This document shows positions 17,185-24,588 of a stretch of 64,000 nt of DNA, in pieces. Both the position numbers and the translations under genes were made by a program. A model generated the notes under the pieces. That model searched no databases, was not told the DNA's origin, and saw nothing but the letters and a program-made list of their open reading frames with translations. Numbering within the stretch: position 1 is the stretch's first letter; every line of letters starts with the position of its first letter. Source of the stretch: Bacillota bacterium (lineage in GTDB: Bacteria; Bacillota; Clostridia; Oscillospirales; CAG-382); the NCBI GenBank assembly GCA_029550965.1, contig JAKPGJ010000007.1, forward strand, positions 1 through 64,000, read 5' to 3'.

Positions 17185-18004
17185 CAAACCCATCTACGAC
17201 GGCTGCGGTCAGGTAACGCTGGAATGCTACATCCATACCCCGTCGCCCGAACTGACTAAAAAACCCCGCCCCGCCATGCTGGTGTTCCCCGGCGGCGGCT
17301 ACGCGTTCGTGTCCGCGCGCGAGGGCGAATCCATCGCCAGCATTTATTTCGCGGAAGGGTATAACTGCTTTGTGCTCACCTATATCACCGGCGAAAAAGC
17401 GGCCAAAAACAAGCCACTCATCGACGCGGCGGCCGCGATCGCGCATATCCGCAAAAACGCCGAAGAATACCAAATCGACCCGAACAGGCTGGGCGTAATC
17501 GGCTTTTCCGCCGGCGGGCATCTGGCCGGATACATCGCGACAAGCTGGCATCTCCCCTTCCTTTCCGATGTTCTCGGCGAGAAGAACGAGCTTTTTAAAC
17601 CGAACGCCGCGATCCTAAGTTACCCGGTCATATCCGGTTTGGACAGCCCTCATGTCGGTTCGTTTGACAACCTGCTCGGAAAAGAAAGGACGGAAGAAGA
17701 AACCCGCTCCGCCTCGCTCGAAACGCTGGTTTCCGAGAAAACCTGCCCCTGCTTTATCTGGCATACCGCGGAGGACGATGTGGTGCCGGTCCGAAACTCG
17801 CTGATCTTCGCGGAAGCGTTAACCAAATACAATATCCCGTATGAGCTGCATATTTTCCCGAAAGGCAAGCACGGCATTGCCCGCGCGAACTGGGAGACGA
17901 CGCCGGACTGGAGCAGCGGCGAGTACAACCGACCGTATGTGGCGCGCTGGGCGCGCTGGTCGGTAAAATGGCTGGAAAACCTGTTTTTTGGCGGTGATTT
18001 TTAA
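17159..18004 (+). CDS. Alpha/beta-hydrolase esterase
   Basis: A 281-residue cytoplasmic hydrolase of the acetyl-esterase/BD-FAE type. It has the oxyanion-loop LVFPGGGYAFVS (residues 41-52), nucleophile elbow GFSAGG with Ser117, an acid in AEDDVVPV and His in GKHGIA. It probably removes acetyl or other short acyl groups, often from plant polysaccharide fragments in gut Clostridia. There is no signal peptide. The start overlaps the Lnt-like gene by 26 bases, with AAGGCAAGGA upstream, so translation is coupled. Confidence 0.85.
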   Translation: MQKTVKLYDKPIYDGCGQVTLECYIHTPSPELTKKPRPAMLVFPGGGYAFVSAREGESIASIYFAEGYNCFVLTYITGEKAAKNKPLIDAAAAIAHIRKNAEEYQIDPNRLGVIGFSAGGHLAGYIATSWHLPFLSDVLGEKNELFKPNAAILSYPVISGLDSPHVGSFDNLLGKERTEEETRSASLETLVSEKTCPCFIWHTAEDDVVPVRNSLIFAEALTKYNIPYELHIFPKGKHGIARANWETTPDWSSGEYNRPYVARWARWSVKWLENLFFGGDF

Positions 18005-18108
18005 AATCGCAACCGATAGTTGACAAATTGAAAACTGAAATTGGTAGAGCAACCGACGTCTTTTTGGTTATACTGATGCCGCAAAAAAGAAGACGGAGGT
18101 TCTCTGAC

Positions 18109-18201
18109 ATGCTATTAAGAAGAATTTTTGAATTCTTTTCTTTCAAGGAAATCAAAGCGATGTTTATTAACCATGGCGCGATGATACTGCCGCTGTTATA
18201 A
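18109..18201 (+). CDS. Putative 30-residue hydrophobic peptide
   Basis: A short ORF, MLLRRIFEFFSF... ending GAMILPLL, with a strong ribosome binding site (GGAGG, 9 bases before ATG) and TATACT at 18069-18074 as a possible -10. It is too short to prove by coding statistics. It ends 21 bases before the XRE regulator gene, which has its own AAAGGA site, so the two look co-transcribed. It could be a leader peptide or a small membrane-active peptide. I recognise no family. CAAC-CGATA-GTTG (18010-18022) upstream could be an operator. Confidence 0.45.
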   Translation: MLLRRIFEFFSFKEIKAMFINHGAMILPLL

Positions 18202-18222
18202 CAACCAAAAGGACGGTGTTTT

Positions 18223-19107
18223 ATGAACATAGAAATCGCAAACAGACTGTATCAGTACCGCAAAAGGTTCAACCTATCACAGGAAGAACTCGCGGAAAAG
18301 CTGGGGATTTCTCGTCAGGCGGTTTCCAAATGGGAGCGCGCCGAGGCGTCGCCAGATACGGAAAATCTGATTAATCTCGCCAAACTGTACGGTGTTACGA
18401 TAGACGAACTGCTCAATAAAGACCCGCAGGACGAAATAAGCAAAAATAAAGAAGCGAATCCGTCCGCAACGGATACATCCGCAACGGGAGCATCCGTAAC
18501 GGATACACCCGTAACGGAAGCATCCGCAACAGATACATCCGCATCGGATACATCCGCAACGGAAAACAAGTCCGAAACGCAATCTTCTTCCGCAGCGGAC
18601 GCGTCCGCGTCATCGAGTACGGAAAACACCGATTCGGCCGAAAGCGAGCGTTCTAAAAAAACCGCAAAGGTCATTCTTGGCAAAGACGGAATCCAGGTCC
18701 AGAAAAACGATAGTGTCGTGCAAATTGATTTTAAAAGCTTGGAAGGCATTATCGGGAGCGACTTTGTGAAGGTCGCTCCGGACATCGCCAAGCCCGTAAA
18801 GGAGTATAAGATTTCGCTGGGCAAAAAGCGGAAGTGGATAGAGGCTCCCGTTGCGATTCTCGTCGTAATCGCCTATTTGGTAATCGGTTCGGTTTGGGAT
18901 CTGTGGCATCCGGGCTGGCTTCTTTTCCCGATGATACCCGTAATCAGCGGCGTAATTCGGGCAATCGAAAAACGCAGGTTAAAAGAAATCCCCTACCCGA
19001 TTGTTGCCGTAGTGGTTTTTCTTCTGCTTGGTTTTCTCTTCGAGCTGTGGCATCCGGGATGGATAATCTTTCTGACCATACCGGTGTTCTACTGGCTGGC
19101 AGATTAA
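18223..19107 (+). CDS. XRE-family regulator with membrane domain
   Basis: A 294-residue protein with an N-terminal Cro/C1 helix-turn-helix (residues 5-60: LSQEELAEKLGISRQAVSKW), a Ser/Thr/Ala-rich linker (about 80-145) made of five-residue repeats, a small folded region (about 150-205) and a C-terminal membrane domain with two copies of an LWHPGW motif (WDLWHPGWLLFP and FELWHPGWIIFL) each inside a hydrophobic segment. A DNA-binding protein tethered to the membrane suggests it senses envelope conditions. It possibly regulates its own operon. Targets are unknown. Confidence 0.8.
   Translation: MNIEIANRLYQYRKRFNLSQEELAEKLGISRQAVSKWERAEASPDTENLINLAKLYGVTIDELLNKDPQDEISKNKEANPSATDTSATGASVTDTPVTEASATDTSASDTSATENKSETQSSSAADASASSSTENTDSAESERSKKTAKVILGKDGIQVQKNDSVVQIDFKSLEGIIGSDFVKVAPDIAKPVKEYKISLGKKRKWIEAPVAILVVIAYLVIGSVWDLWHPGWLLFPMIPVISGVIRAIEKRRLKEIPYPIVAVVVFLLLGFLFELWHPGWIIFLTIPVFYWLAD
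18466..18555 (+). repeat. 15-bp coding tandem repeat in the XRE linker
   Basis: Six in-frame 15-base units of the type GCAACGGATACATCC, encoding variants of Ala-Thr-Asp-Thr-Ser. Units differ at one to four bases. It is not a CRISPR: there are no spacers and the repeats are translated. Confidence 0.85.
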
Positions 19108-19116
19108 TAAAAATAT

Positions 19117-19150
19117 AAGAGCCGGTTTGCAGCCGGCTCTTTTCTTTTTC
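19117..19150 (+). terminator. Terminator after the XRE regulator
   Basis: AAGAGCCGG (19117-19125), loop TTTGCAG, CCGGCTCTT (19133-19141), then TTCTTTTTC. A perfect 9-bp stem. Confidence 0.9.
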
Positions 19151-19453
19151 ATATTCTAATGAAACATATAACGATTATAATTCAAAAATCTGCACAGTGA
19201 TTTTCCGATTTTCACTTTATTATTCATTTTTAGAATATAATCGAAAAGATAGCGTATCTGCTTTTTTGTATAGGGTCTGGCATTTAATGCTACATAAGCC
19301 AAGGCAAAAGTACACCCAAGGTCACAAATACCGGATTTTTTGGTCTTATTTTTTCCATATCTATCACCACGCAGATTGATAAAAACGCCAATATATTATA
19401 TTATAAATTTAAATTAAATGCAATAAAAACTAAAATAAGTTCTAACATCTTAG
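19151..19453. other. Intergenic, no gene seen
   Basis: About 300 AT-rich bases between the two terminators of the convergent XRE and SIS genes. A 60-codon open frame on the plus strand (19197-19379) has no ribosome binding site and an unconvincing composition. No tRNA, riboswitch or repeat was recognised. Confidence 0.5.
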
Positions 19454-19482
19454 CAAAAAAATATGAGCGGCTGTTGCCGCCC
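19454..19482 (-). terminator. Terminator after the SIS-domain gene
   Basis: On the minus strand GCGGC, AACA, GCCGC, then a T-run (CATATTTTTTT). A second small hairpin (AGTAATG...CATTACT) lies at the stop codon. Confidence 0.8.
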
Positions 19483-19513
19483 ACATTTTTATAAACAAAA
19501 GTAATGATAAACA

Positions 19514-20554
19514 TTACTTTGTTATGGTTACTTTGTTGAGATTTCTGGGTGCGTCGGGGTTTCTGCCCTTGACAGCGGTCAGCTTGCACGCGAACATCTG
19601 CGCGAACACCGCGAACAGGAACGGCGAAACCGCGTCGCTGCCCAGCTTCGGAAGCATGAACGCCAGCGGTCTGTTCGCGACGATTTCCTCGTTATCAGAA
19701 ACCAAAATAACCTCCGCGCCGATCGAATCCAGTTTCGCGAGCATTTCCTTGCAGTTCTCAAAGACAGGGCCTTCGGACGCGTAGAGCATGACAAAGGTTC
19801 CCTCGTCAACCTGCGCGAGCGGTCCATGCCAGAAGTCGCTGACCGCATAGCCCTTCATCTTGACGTAGTTGGTTTCCTGCAGCTTGAGCATGGTTTCATA
19901 CGCGACGGCGAGGTTAATGCCTCTGCCGAGTACGAAACCGTTCTCTAAATATCTGTAACGCTGAATGATTTTATCGATTTCCTGCGGAATATACGATAAC
20001 TCCTGCTCTATGGCGGCGGGAACCTTATCGAGGTCGGCCATCAGCTGCTCGTTGCCGGACCAGTAAGCCGCGAGCAGCGCAAGCAGATACATCTGGCTGG
20101 TAAAGGTCTTGGTAGCGGCAACGCTTTCCTCGACGCCCGCGTTGCAGTAGAGATGGTAGTCGCCATAGGTAGCCATCGGAGAAGACAGGTCGTTGGTGAC
20201 CGCGACGGTAAGCGCGCCGTTTGCCTTCGCGCGCTCCATGACCGCGAGCACGTCCGCAGCTTTACCGGACTGAGATACGCCGATGACCAGCGCGTCTTTT
20301 AAATCGAGCTTTCCGTTGTACGCGGTTACAACCGACGGAAGCGCGAGCGCCGTAGGAATCCCTACGAATGTACTGATCATATATGAAGCATAGATCGAAG
20401 CGTGGTCCGATGTGCCTCTGGCAGCAAAATAAACCAGCTTAATATCGCGATGTTTGATGTCGCTGACCAGATTCTTAAGCGTACTGTCGTTGGTCGCCTT
20501 GAGAGAGGCCAATACTTTTGGCTGCTCAAGAATTTCCTTTTCCATTTTTGTCAT
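19514..20554 (-). CDS. SIS-domain sugar-phosphate isomerase/deaminase (GlmS-like)
   Basis: A 346-residue protein equal to the isomerase half of GlmS without the glutaminase domain. It has two SIS domains: first with AARGTSDHASIYASY and GVSQSGKAADVL, second with LGRGINLAVAYETMLKLQET and the active-site EFxHGP-like DFWHGPLA. The C-terminus DAPRNLNKVTITK mirrors the GlmS tail. The lack of glutaminase suggests amino-sugar-phosphate deaminase or deglycase activity (AgaS/NagB-II/FrlB types) rather than synthesis. Cytoplasmic. Ribosome binding site AAGGAAGG. Followed by a terminator. Confidence 0.85.
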   Translation of the reverse strand: MTKMEKEILEQPKVLASLKATNDSTLKNLVSDIKHRDIKLVYFAARGTSDHASIYASYMISTFVGIPTALALPSVVTAYNGKLDLKDALVIGVSQSGKAADVLAVMERAKANGALTVAVTNDLSSPMATYGDYHLYCNAGVEESVAATKTFTSQMYLLALLAAYWSGNEQLMADLDKVPAAIEQELSYIPQEIDKIIQRYRYLENGFVLGRGINLAVAYETMLKLQETNYVKMKGYAVSDFWHGPLAQVDEGTFVMLYASEGPVFENCKEMLAKLDSIGAEVILVSDNEEIVANRPLAFMLPKLGSDAVSPFLFAVFAQMFACKLTAVKGRNPDAPRNLNKVTITK

Positions 20555-20605
20555 GATATTTTCCTTCCTTTTAGAACATATATATAAATTATTATTACTC
20601 CCAAT

Positions 20606-21592
20606 TCATCCGCGATCCCTGAAGATCGGTTCTTCGTCCGGTTCTTTCGGCCGTTCCTCGGGATGCTCTTCATAATACGGCTCGATCATATACTTATCGA
20701 TTACCGGGTAGGTGCAATAAATGCCGATGAACCATAAAAGCGAAATGGTAAAGATTCCCGGCAGAATCAAGCCGACGTTCGGGAAAAGCAAAAACACATA
20801 TATGCTGGCAAAAACTACGAACGCGCTGCCCAATAGCAAGACGATGTTCCTTTTCAAGCCCAGCACGGTTAAGAGAAACGCGTTCTTGAATATCTTTCTG
20901 ATCGGCAAATCGAAGGTAATCAGAATGGTATAGATATAATAGCGCATTACCAGGTACGTAAGCAGGAAAATGATAATCGCGATATAGAACGTTCCGTATA
21001 TGAACGTACCGGCGTTCGCTCTGTACTGAACTAAATCATACCCCAAAATGAATAAAAAGAGCGCATCCAAAACGCTGATGAAAATGCCCTGCCTGAAGTT
21101 CTTCTTAATCGCGCCGAAGAAATCGCTCCAGGTAGACACGTATTCTCTTCTGACAATGCCTCTGATGACGTAGGTCATGCCGATCGCGGACAGTCCCAGC
21201 GTGAAAACCAAAAGCGCCGACAGATAAATAAACACTTTCGACGCGGTGGAAACCACCCGAATGCTCGTAGAAACGCCGAGAATACCGTTGAGCGCCATCA
21301 CCGTCGGCGAGCGGTCGTTGAGCATGATTCCGTACAGCTGCCCGTAAAGCGGATTGGTCGGGGCGCTGACATAATCATCCATTCTGCCGGAAAGACCGTA
21401 CAAAACAAATAAAACTACGATATTGCAGAGCAAAAAAGTGAGGTTTAAGCTGGTCAGCTTTCGCATCGAACGGCCGAGCAGCTTAAAGAAATAGCCCCAC
21501 CCCATCTTTTTTGCTTCTTCTAACTCTTTTTTATCTACGCCTTTGCCTTTTTTGTTTTCCGTTCCGGAAAAAAAGTTAAAAACTTTGCTCAA
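20606..21592 (-). CDS. DUF624 (YesL-like) membrane protein
   Basis: A 328-residue protein with about six helices. Near the N-terminus GWGYFFKLLGRSMRKLTSLNLTFLLCNIVV matches the conserved start of DUF624 in pattern (an amphipathic lead-in followed by helix 1). Members are often near carbohydrate uptake genes and have no established function. The C-terminal 30 residues are acidic and Pro-rich (EEHPEERPKEPDEEPIF), likely cytoplasmic. It lies 51 bases upstream of the SIS gene on the same strand, hinting at a shared sugar-related role. Confidence 0.7.
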   Translation of the reverse strand: MSKVFNFFSGTENKKGKGVDKKELEEAKKMGWGYFFKLLGRSMRKLTSLNLTFLLCNIVVLFVLYGLSGRMDDYVSAPTNPLYGQLYGIMLNDRSPTVMALNGILGVSTSIRVVSTASKVFIYLSALLVFTLGLSAIGMTYVIRGIVRREYVSTWSDFFGAIKKNFRQGIFISVLDALFLFILGYDLVQYRANAGTFIYGTFYIAIIIFLLTYLVMRYYIYTILITFDLPIRKIFKNAFLLTVLGLKRNIVLLLGSAFVVFASIYVFLLFPNVGLILPGIFTISLLWFIGIYCTYPVIDKYMIEPYYEEHPEERPKEPDEEPIFRDRG

Positions 21593-21639
21593 ACGTTTTA
21601 CCTCTCAATTTTTCTCAACTAAACCTTAGAAAGGCAGTT

Positions 21640-22551
21640 CTAAGCCCTTGGATGAAACTTCATATAGCTGTTCTTCATCTTTTTCTTTAAGAACTGCGCA
21701 TAACGCTGCGTCGAAGAAATATCGCTATGGCCGAGTATCTCCTGAATATCGTGAATATCCGCGCCGTTTTCGAGCAAATGCGCCGCGAAAGAGTGGCGAA
21801 GCGTATGCGGCGTTATGTCTTTGTATATTTTAGCACTTTCCGCGTAGTTTTTCAATATCTTCCAGAAACCTTGTCTCGTCATGCGCTCACCCGCCACGTT
21901 GACGAACAGCGCGGGCTCGTCCGCATGCAGCACGAGGAGTTTTCTGGATTTTTCTATGTAATTTGCCAGCGACTTCACAGCCAGCGGATAAATCGGGATG
22001 AACCTTTCTTTGTTTTCCGAACCGCACCGGATAAACGCAAGCTGCAAATTGACGTCGTCGATGTTGAGGTTGATCAGCTCGGACACCTTGATTCCCGTCG
22101 CGTACAGAAGCTCAAGCATCGCTTTGTCCCGTATTCCCTTGACGTCGGTCAGAGAAGGCTGCGCGAGCAGAAGCTCTATCTCCTTTGCGGTAAGCACCTG
22201 CGGACTCTTTTTGTCATACTTGTCGTTGGGAATTTCCCGCGCGGGATTATGGTCCACAGCGCCGACCGTAATCAAATACTGGAACATGCTTCGAAGCGCG
22301 GAAAGCGAACGGCTGACGGAAGACGGAGAGAGCCCAAGGTCAGACAGATATTTCTTGTAAGCGGCAACAGTATCCGTTTTTACCTCGCAGAAGGAAGAAA
22401 TCACATTCTTCCGCGCAAACTCTAAAAACTTGGAAAGATCGCGCTCATAAGCCTGCAAGGTGTTATCCGAGGACTTCTTTATATCCCGCAGATAGCTGAG
22501 AAAATCATTCAATTGTAGGTAAATGTTTTTTTCTATTACCTGACCCTGCAT
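21640..22551 (-). CDS. xerD: Tyrosine recombinase, XerD-like, with Lys at Arg-I
   Basis: A 303-residue Xer-type recombinase with an N-terminal SAM-like DNA-binding domain (1-100) and catalytic domain. Visible active-site residues are Lys181, His249 and Arg252 in HTLRHS, His275 in LGHSD and Tyr284. The first catalytic Arg, normally in GLRVSEL, is Lys155 here (ATGIKVSEL, codon AAG). Xer recombinases resolve chromosome dimers at dif; B. subtilis has a spoIIM-fur-xerD neighbourhood. Start ATG at 22551 with GGAG 9 bases upstream. If Lys155 supports chemistry the role is standard; otherwise it may be a structural partner. Confidence 0.85.
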   Translation of the reverse strand: MQGQVIEKNIYLQLNDFLSYLRDIKKSSDNTLQAYERDLSKFLEFARKNVISSFCEVKTDTVAAYKKYLSDLGLSPSSVSRSLSALRSMFQYLITVGAVDHNPAREIPNDKYDKKSPQVLTAKEIELLLAQPSLTDVKGIRDKAMLELLYATGIKVSELINLNIDDVNLQLAFIRCGSENKERFIPIYPLAVKSLANYIEKSRKLLVLHADEPALFVNVAGERMTRQGFWKILKNYAESAKIYKDITPHTLRHSFAAHLLENGADIHDIQEILGHSDISSTQRYAQFLKKKMKNSYMKFHPRA

Positions 22552-22583
22552 TTTCTTACTCCGTTCAATTTATACTGAAATTA

Positions 22584-23234
22584 TTATTTGCAGATTGTAA
22601 GGAAAATATAGGAAACCGTTAGATTCATACCCGTTATCAGGATATATGTAATAAGATAGCCCGCTATCCGTTTCGGCAAAAACATCTCCTTAGTCCCGCC
22701 GCGCGCGTATCCGGAATACTTAAAGACCTCGCAGGAGATTAGCAGGTCTATCATCATAAAAAGCGAAATGCATAAAAAATAGAGGATGATAGAGACTAAC
22801 GAGGATTTTTCCTGCAGGTACTGTATCGAATACTGCAGCGAAAAGCCGACCAAAAAAGCGTCGCAGGCGGTAAAAAGCAGCGCTGAGGGTTTTCCGAAAA
22901 TGGTAAATCCGGTTAAAAAAAGAAAAAGCGACGCAAAAAGATGCAGCTTTCTAAACCCGAATACCGCGCCGAAATCGAAAACGCCGCCCGTTTTTACCGG
23001 CGTGTAAATCGGAATCGGCGCAAGTCCGCTCGCCGCGGCGCTGTAATAATACAGCCCGAGAACCGAGAATATGCAGAACGTTAAGAATAAAAAACCGTAG
23101 GTCTTACGCCTGTTTTTATAGCAGTCGGTAATGAGCGCATCGGTTTTTCTGAAAAATTCAAAATACGGCGGCTTTTCGTACTCAATCTTCGGATACGGTA
23201 TGAGCGCCCGCACTGCGTAATTCGGTCTGATCAT
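22584..23234 (-). CDS. Five-helix membrane protein, possibly SpoIIM-like
   Basis: A 216-residue protein with helices near 46-66, 92-112, 117-140, 145-168 and 190-213. The segment LFLFLTGFTIFGKPSALLF and the following GFSLQYSIQYL recall the conserved core of clostridial stage II sporulation protein M, part of the engulfment complex. Five helices and a position next to xerD, as in Bacillus, agree. Sequence identity looks low, so this is an inference. The ribosome binding site AGAAAGGA is good. The 32-base gap to xerD suggests one transcript. Confidence 0.4.
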   Translation of the reverse strand: MIRPNYAVRALIPYPKIEYEKPPYFEFFRKTDALITDCYKNRRKTYGFLFLTFCIFSVLGLYYYSAAASGLAPIPIYTPVKTGGVFDFGAVFGFRKLHLFASLFLFLTGFTIFGKPSALLFTACDAFLVGFSLQYSIQYLQEKSSLVSIILYFLCISLFMMIDLLISCEVFKYSGYARGGTKEMFLPKRIAGYLITYILITGMNLTVSYIFLTICK

Positions 23235-23357
23235 AAAATCATTCCTTTCTCAAACACAATATGCGAATGCCCGGGCTCTACGTCGAACCGTCGATCGCGT
23301 ACATTTCGGACACCGCAATATTGTTTTGTATTACACAGTATGCGGACAAGCCGCTGT

Positions 23358-24227
23358 TTATGCTTTAATTTCTTCGGAAATTTCGTCCGCGCGCTTCGTG
23401 CAGGCGGCCATCGCGCGCTTGATGGCGCCGACAAAATCGTCTTTGCCTAAAGAATCCAGCGCCGCGAGCGTTGTGCCGTTCGGCGAAGCGACTCTTTGAA
23501 TCAGCGTGTCTATATCCACGTCGGCCTGTCTGATCATGCCGACTGCGCCTTCTACCGTCTTTAAAATCAGCGGCAGCGCCTTTTCCTTCGGTATCCCCTG
23601 CTCCGCGGCGCCCTCAAGCATTGCCTTCACAAACAAATAAACGTAGGCAGGAGAAGACCCGTTGACCGCGATGATGCTGTTCATACTGCGCTCTTCCAAA
23701 ACCGCGACTTCGGCGATTTCCGAGAACAGCCTGCAGATAAACGCAAACTTTTCGGTATCTACCGCTTCGTTTTTGCAGACGGCGATTGCGCCCTGGCCGA
23801 TCAGCATCGGCGTGCTCGGCATGGTTCGAATGATCGGAACCGTCATGCCTAAAAATTCGCAGATAGAATCCATCGGCACAGCCGCCGCGATGGATATAAA
23901 GGTTGTATTTTCAAACGCAGATTTGTCTGCGGAAAGCTCCTTCATCGAAGAAACGACAATCGACGGTTTTAACGCTATTACGGTATATTCCGCGCCCCTT
24001 ACGGCAGACGCCGTATCGGGCGCAATTTTTATCCCGCGCATTATGTAGTTTTGATACTTTGAACTGTCGATGTCGAAAACGATTATTTCTTCCGGTTTCA
24101 CCAACCCGCTTTTTAAAAAACCGTCCAGCAACGCGCCGCCCATATTCCCTACGCCGAGGAAGGCGAAGCGGTGCGCATAGCATTTCGCATTGCATTTTTT
24201 GCTTAAATTGCTCGTATTTTGGCTCAT
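23358..24227 (-). CDS. proC: Pyrroline-5-carboxylate reductase
   Basis: A 289-residue enzyme making proline from pyrroline-5-carboxylate with NAD(P)H. The Rossmann start FLGVGNMGGALLDGF lies at about residues 23-37; VIALKPSIV and the C-terminal substrate/dimer region VNGSSPAYVYLFVKAMLEGA and RVASPNGTTLAALDSL (usually SPGGTT) follow. The N-terminal 20 residues before the Rossmann strand are Asn/Lys/Cys-rich and unusual, so a later start is possible, though no better ribosome binding site was found. Probably first gene of a unit with the SpoIIM-like gene and xerD. Confidence 0.92.
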   Translation of the reverse strand: MSQNTSNLSKKCNAKCYAHRFAFLGVGNMGGALLDGFLKSGLVKPEEIIVFDIDSSKYQNYIMRGIKIAPDTASAVRGAEYTVIALKPSIVVSSMKELSADKSAFENTTFISIAAAVPMDSICEFLGMTVPIIRTMPSTPMLIGQGAIAVCKNEAVDTEKFAFICRLFSEIAEVAVLEERSMNSIIAVNGSSPAYVYLFVKAMLEGAAEQGIPKEKALPLILKTVEGAVGMIRQADVDIDTLIQRVASPNGTTLAALDSLGKDDFVGAIKRAMAACTKRADEISEEIKA

Positions 24228-24510
24228 CTTATGTCATCCATTTCAATGCCTGAAAATTCGCGGTGAGTATATGATAATACAAACTTTCCCATTTTTCAAG
24301 AGCTTTTTTGCATTTTTTAAAAAATTGTGTATTATGATCATGTATTATGGTAAATGCGTTATGTAAACTTTATCAACCATAACATTATATAGTGTTCAGC
24401 CGGACGGGCGATGTCTATATATTGATTTTTTGATGAAATATTTTATTTTTACTCTTGCAATAAATTCTTCTTATATTTTTCGCGCGATTTTGATTGTGAA
24501 AATACACAAA
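24228..24510. other. AT-rich intergenic, no gene seen
   Basis: About 280 bases upstream of proC and downstream of the ABC permease terminator. Strongly AT-rich, with several A/T runs. It should hold the proC promoter, but I cannot single out a clear pair of boxes. No RNA gene recognised. Confidence 0.5.
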
Positions 24511-24559
24511 TAAAAAAACAGCCCGAAACCGCGCAGTACACAGCGGATTTCGAGCTGTA
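24511..24559 (-). terminator. Terminator of the ABC exporter operon
   Basis: On the minus strand ACAGCTCGAAATCCGC pairs, with small bulges, to GCGCGGTTTCGGGCTGT, followed by TTTTTTTAT. It is a long stem of about 16 bp just past the permease stop. Confidence 0.85.
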
Positions 24560-24588
24560 TTTTGATTGCTGATTCTATTGTTATACGG

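Noticed and set aside
18466-18570. Regular repeats resembling a CRISPR array
   Set aside because: Repeats are contiguous 15-mers in frame within a gene and have no spacers.
19197-19379. 60-codon ORF downstream of the XRE gene
   Set aside because: No ribosome binding site, AT-rich, lies between two facing terminators.
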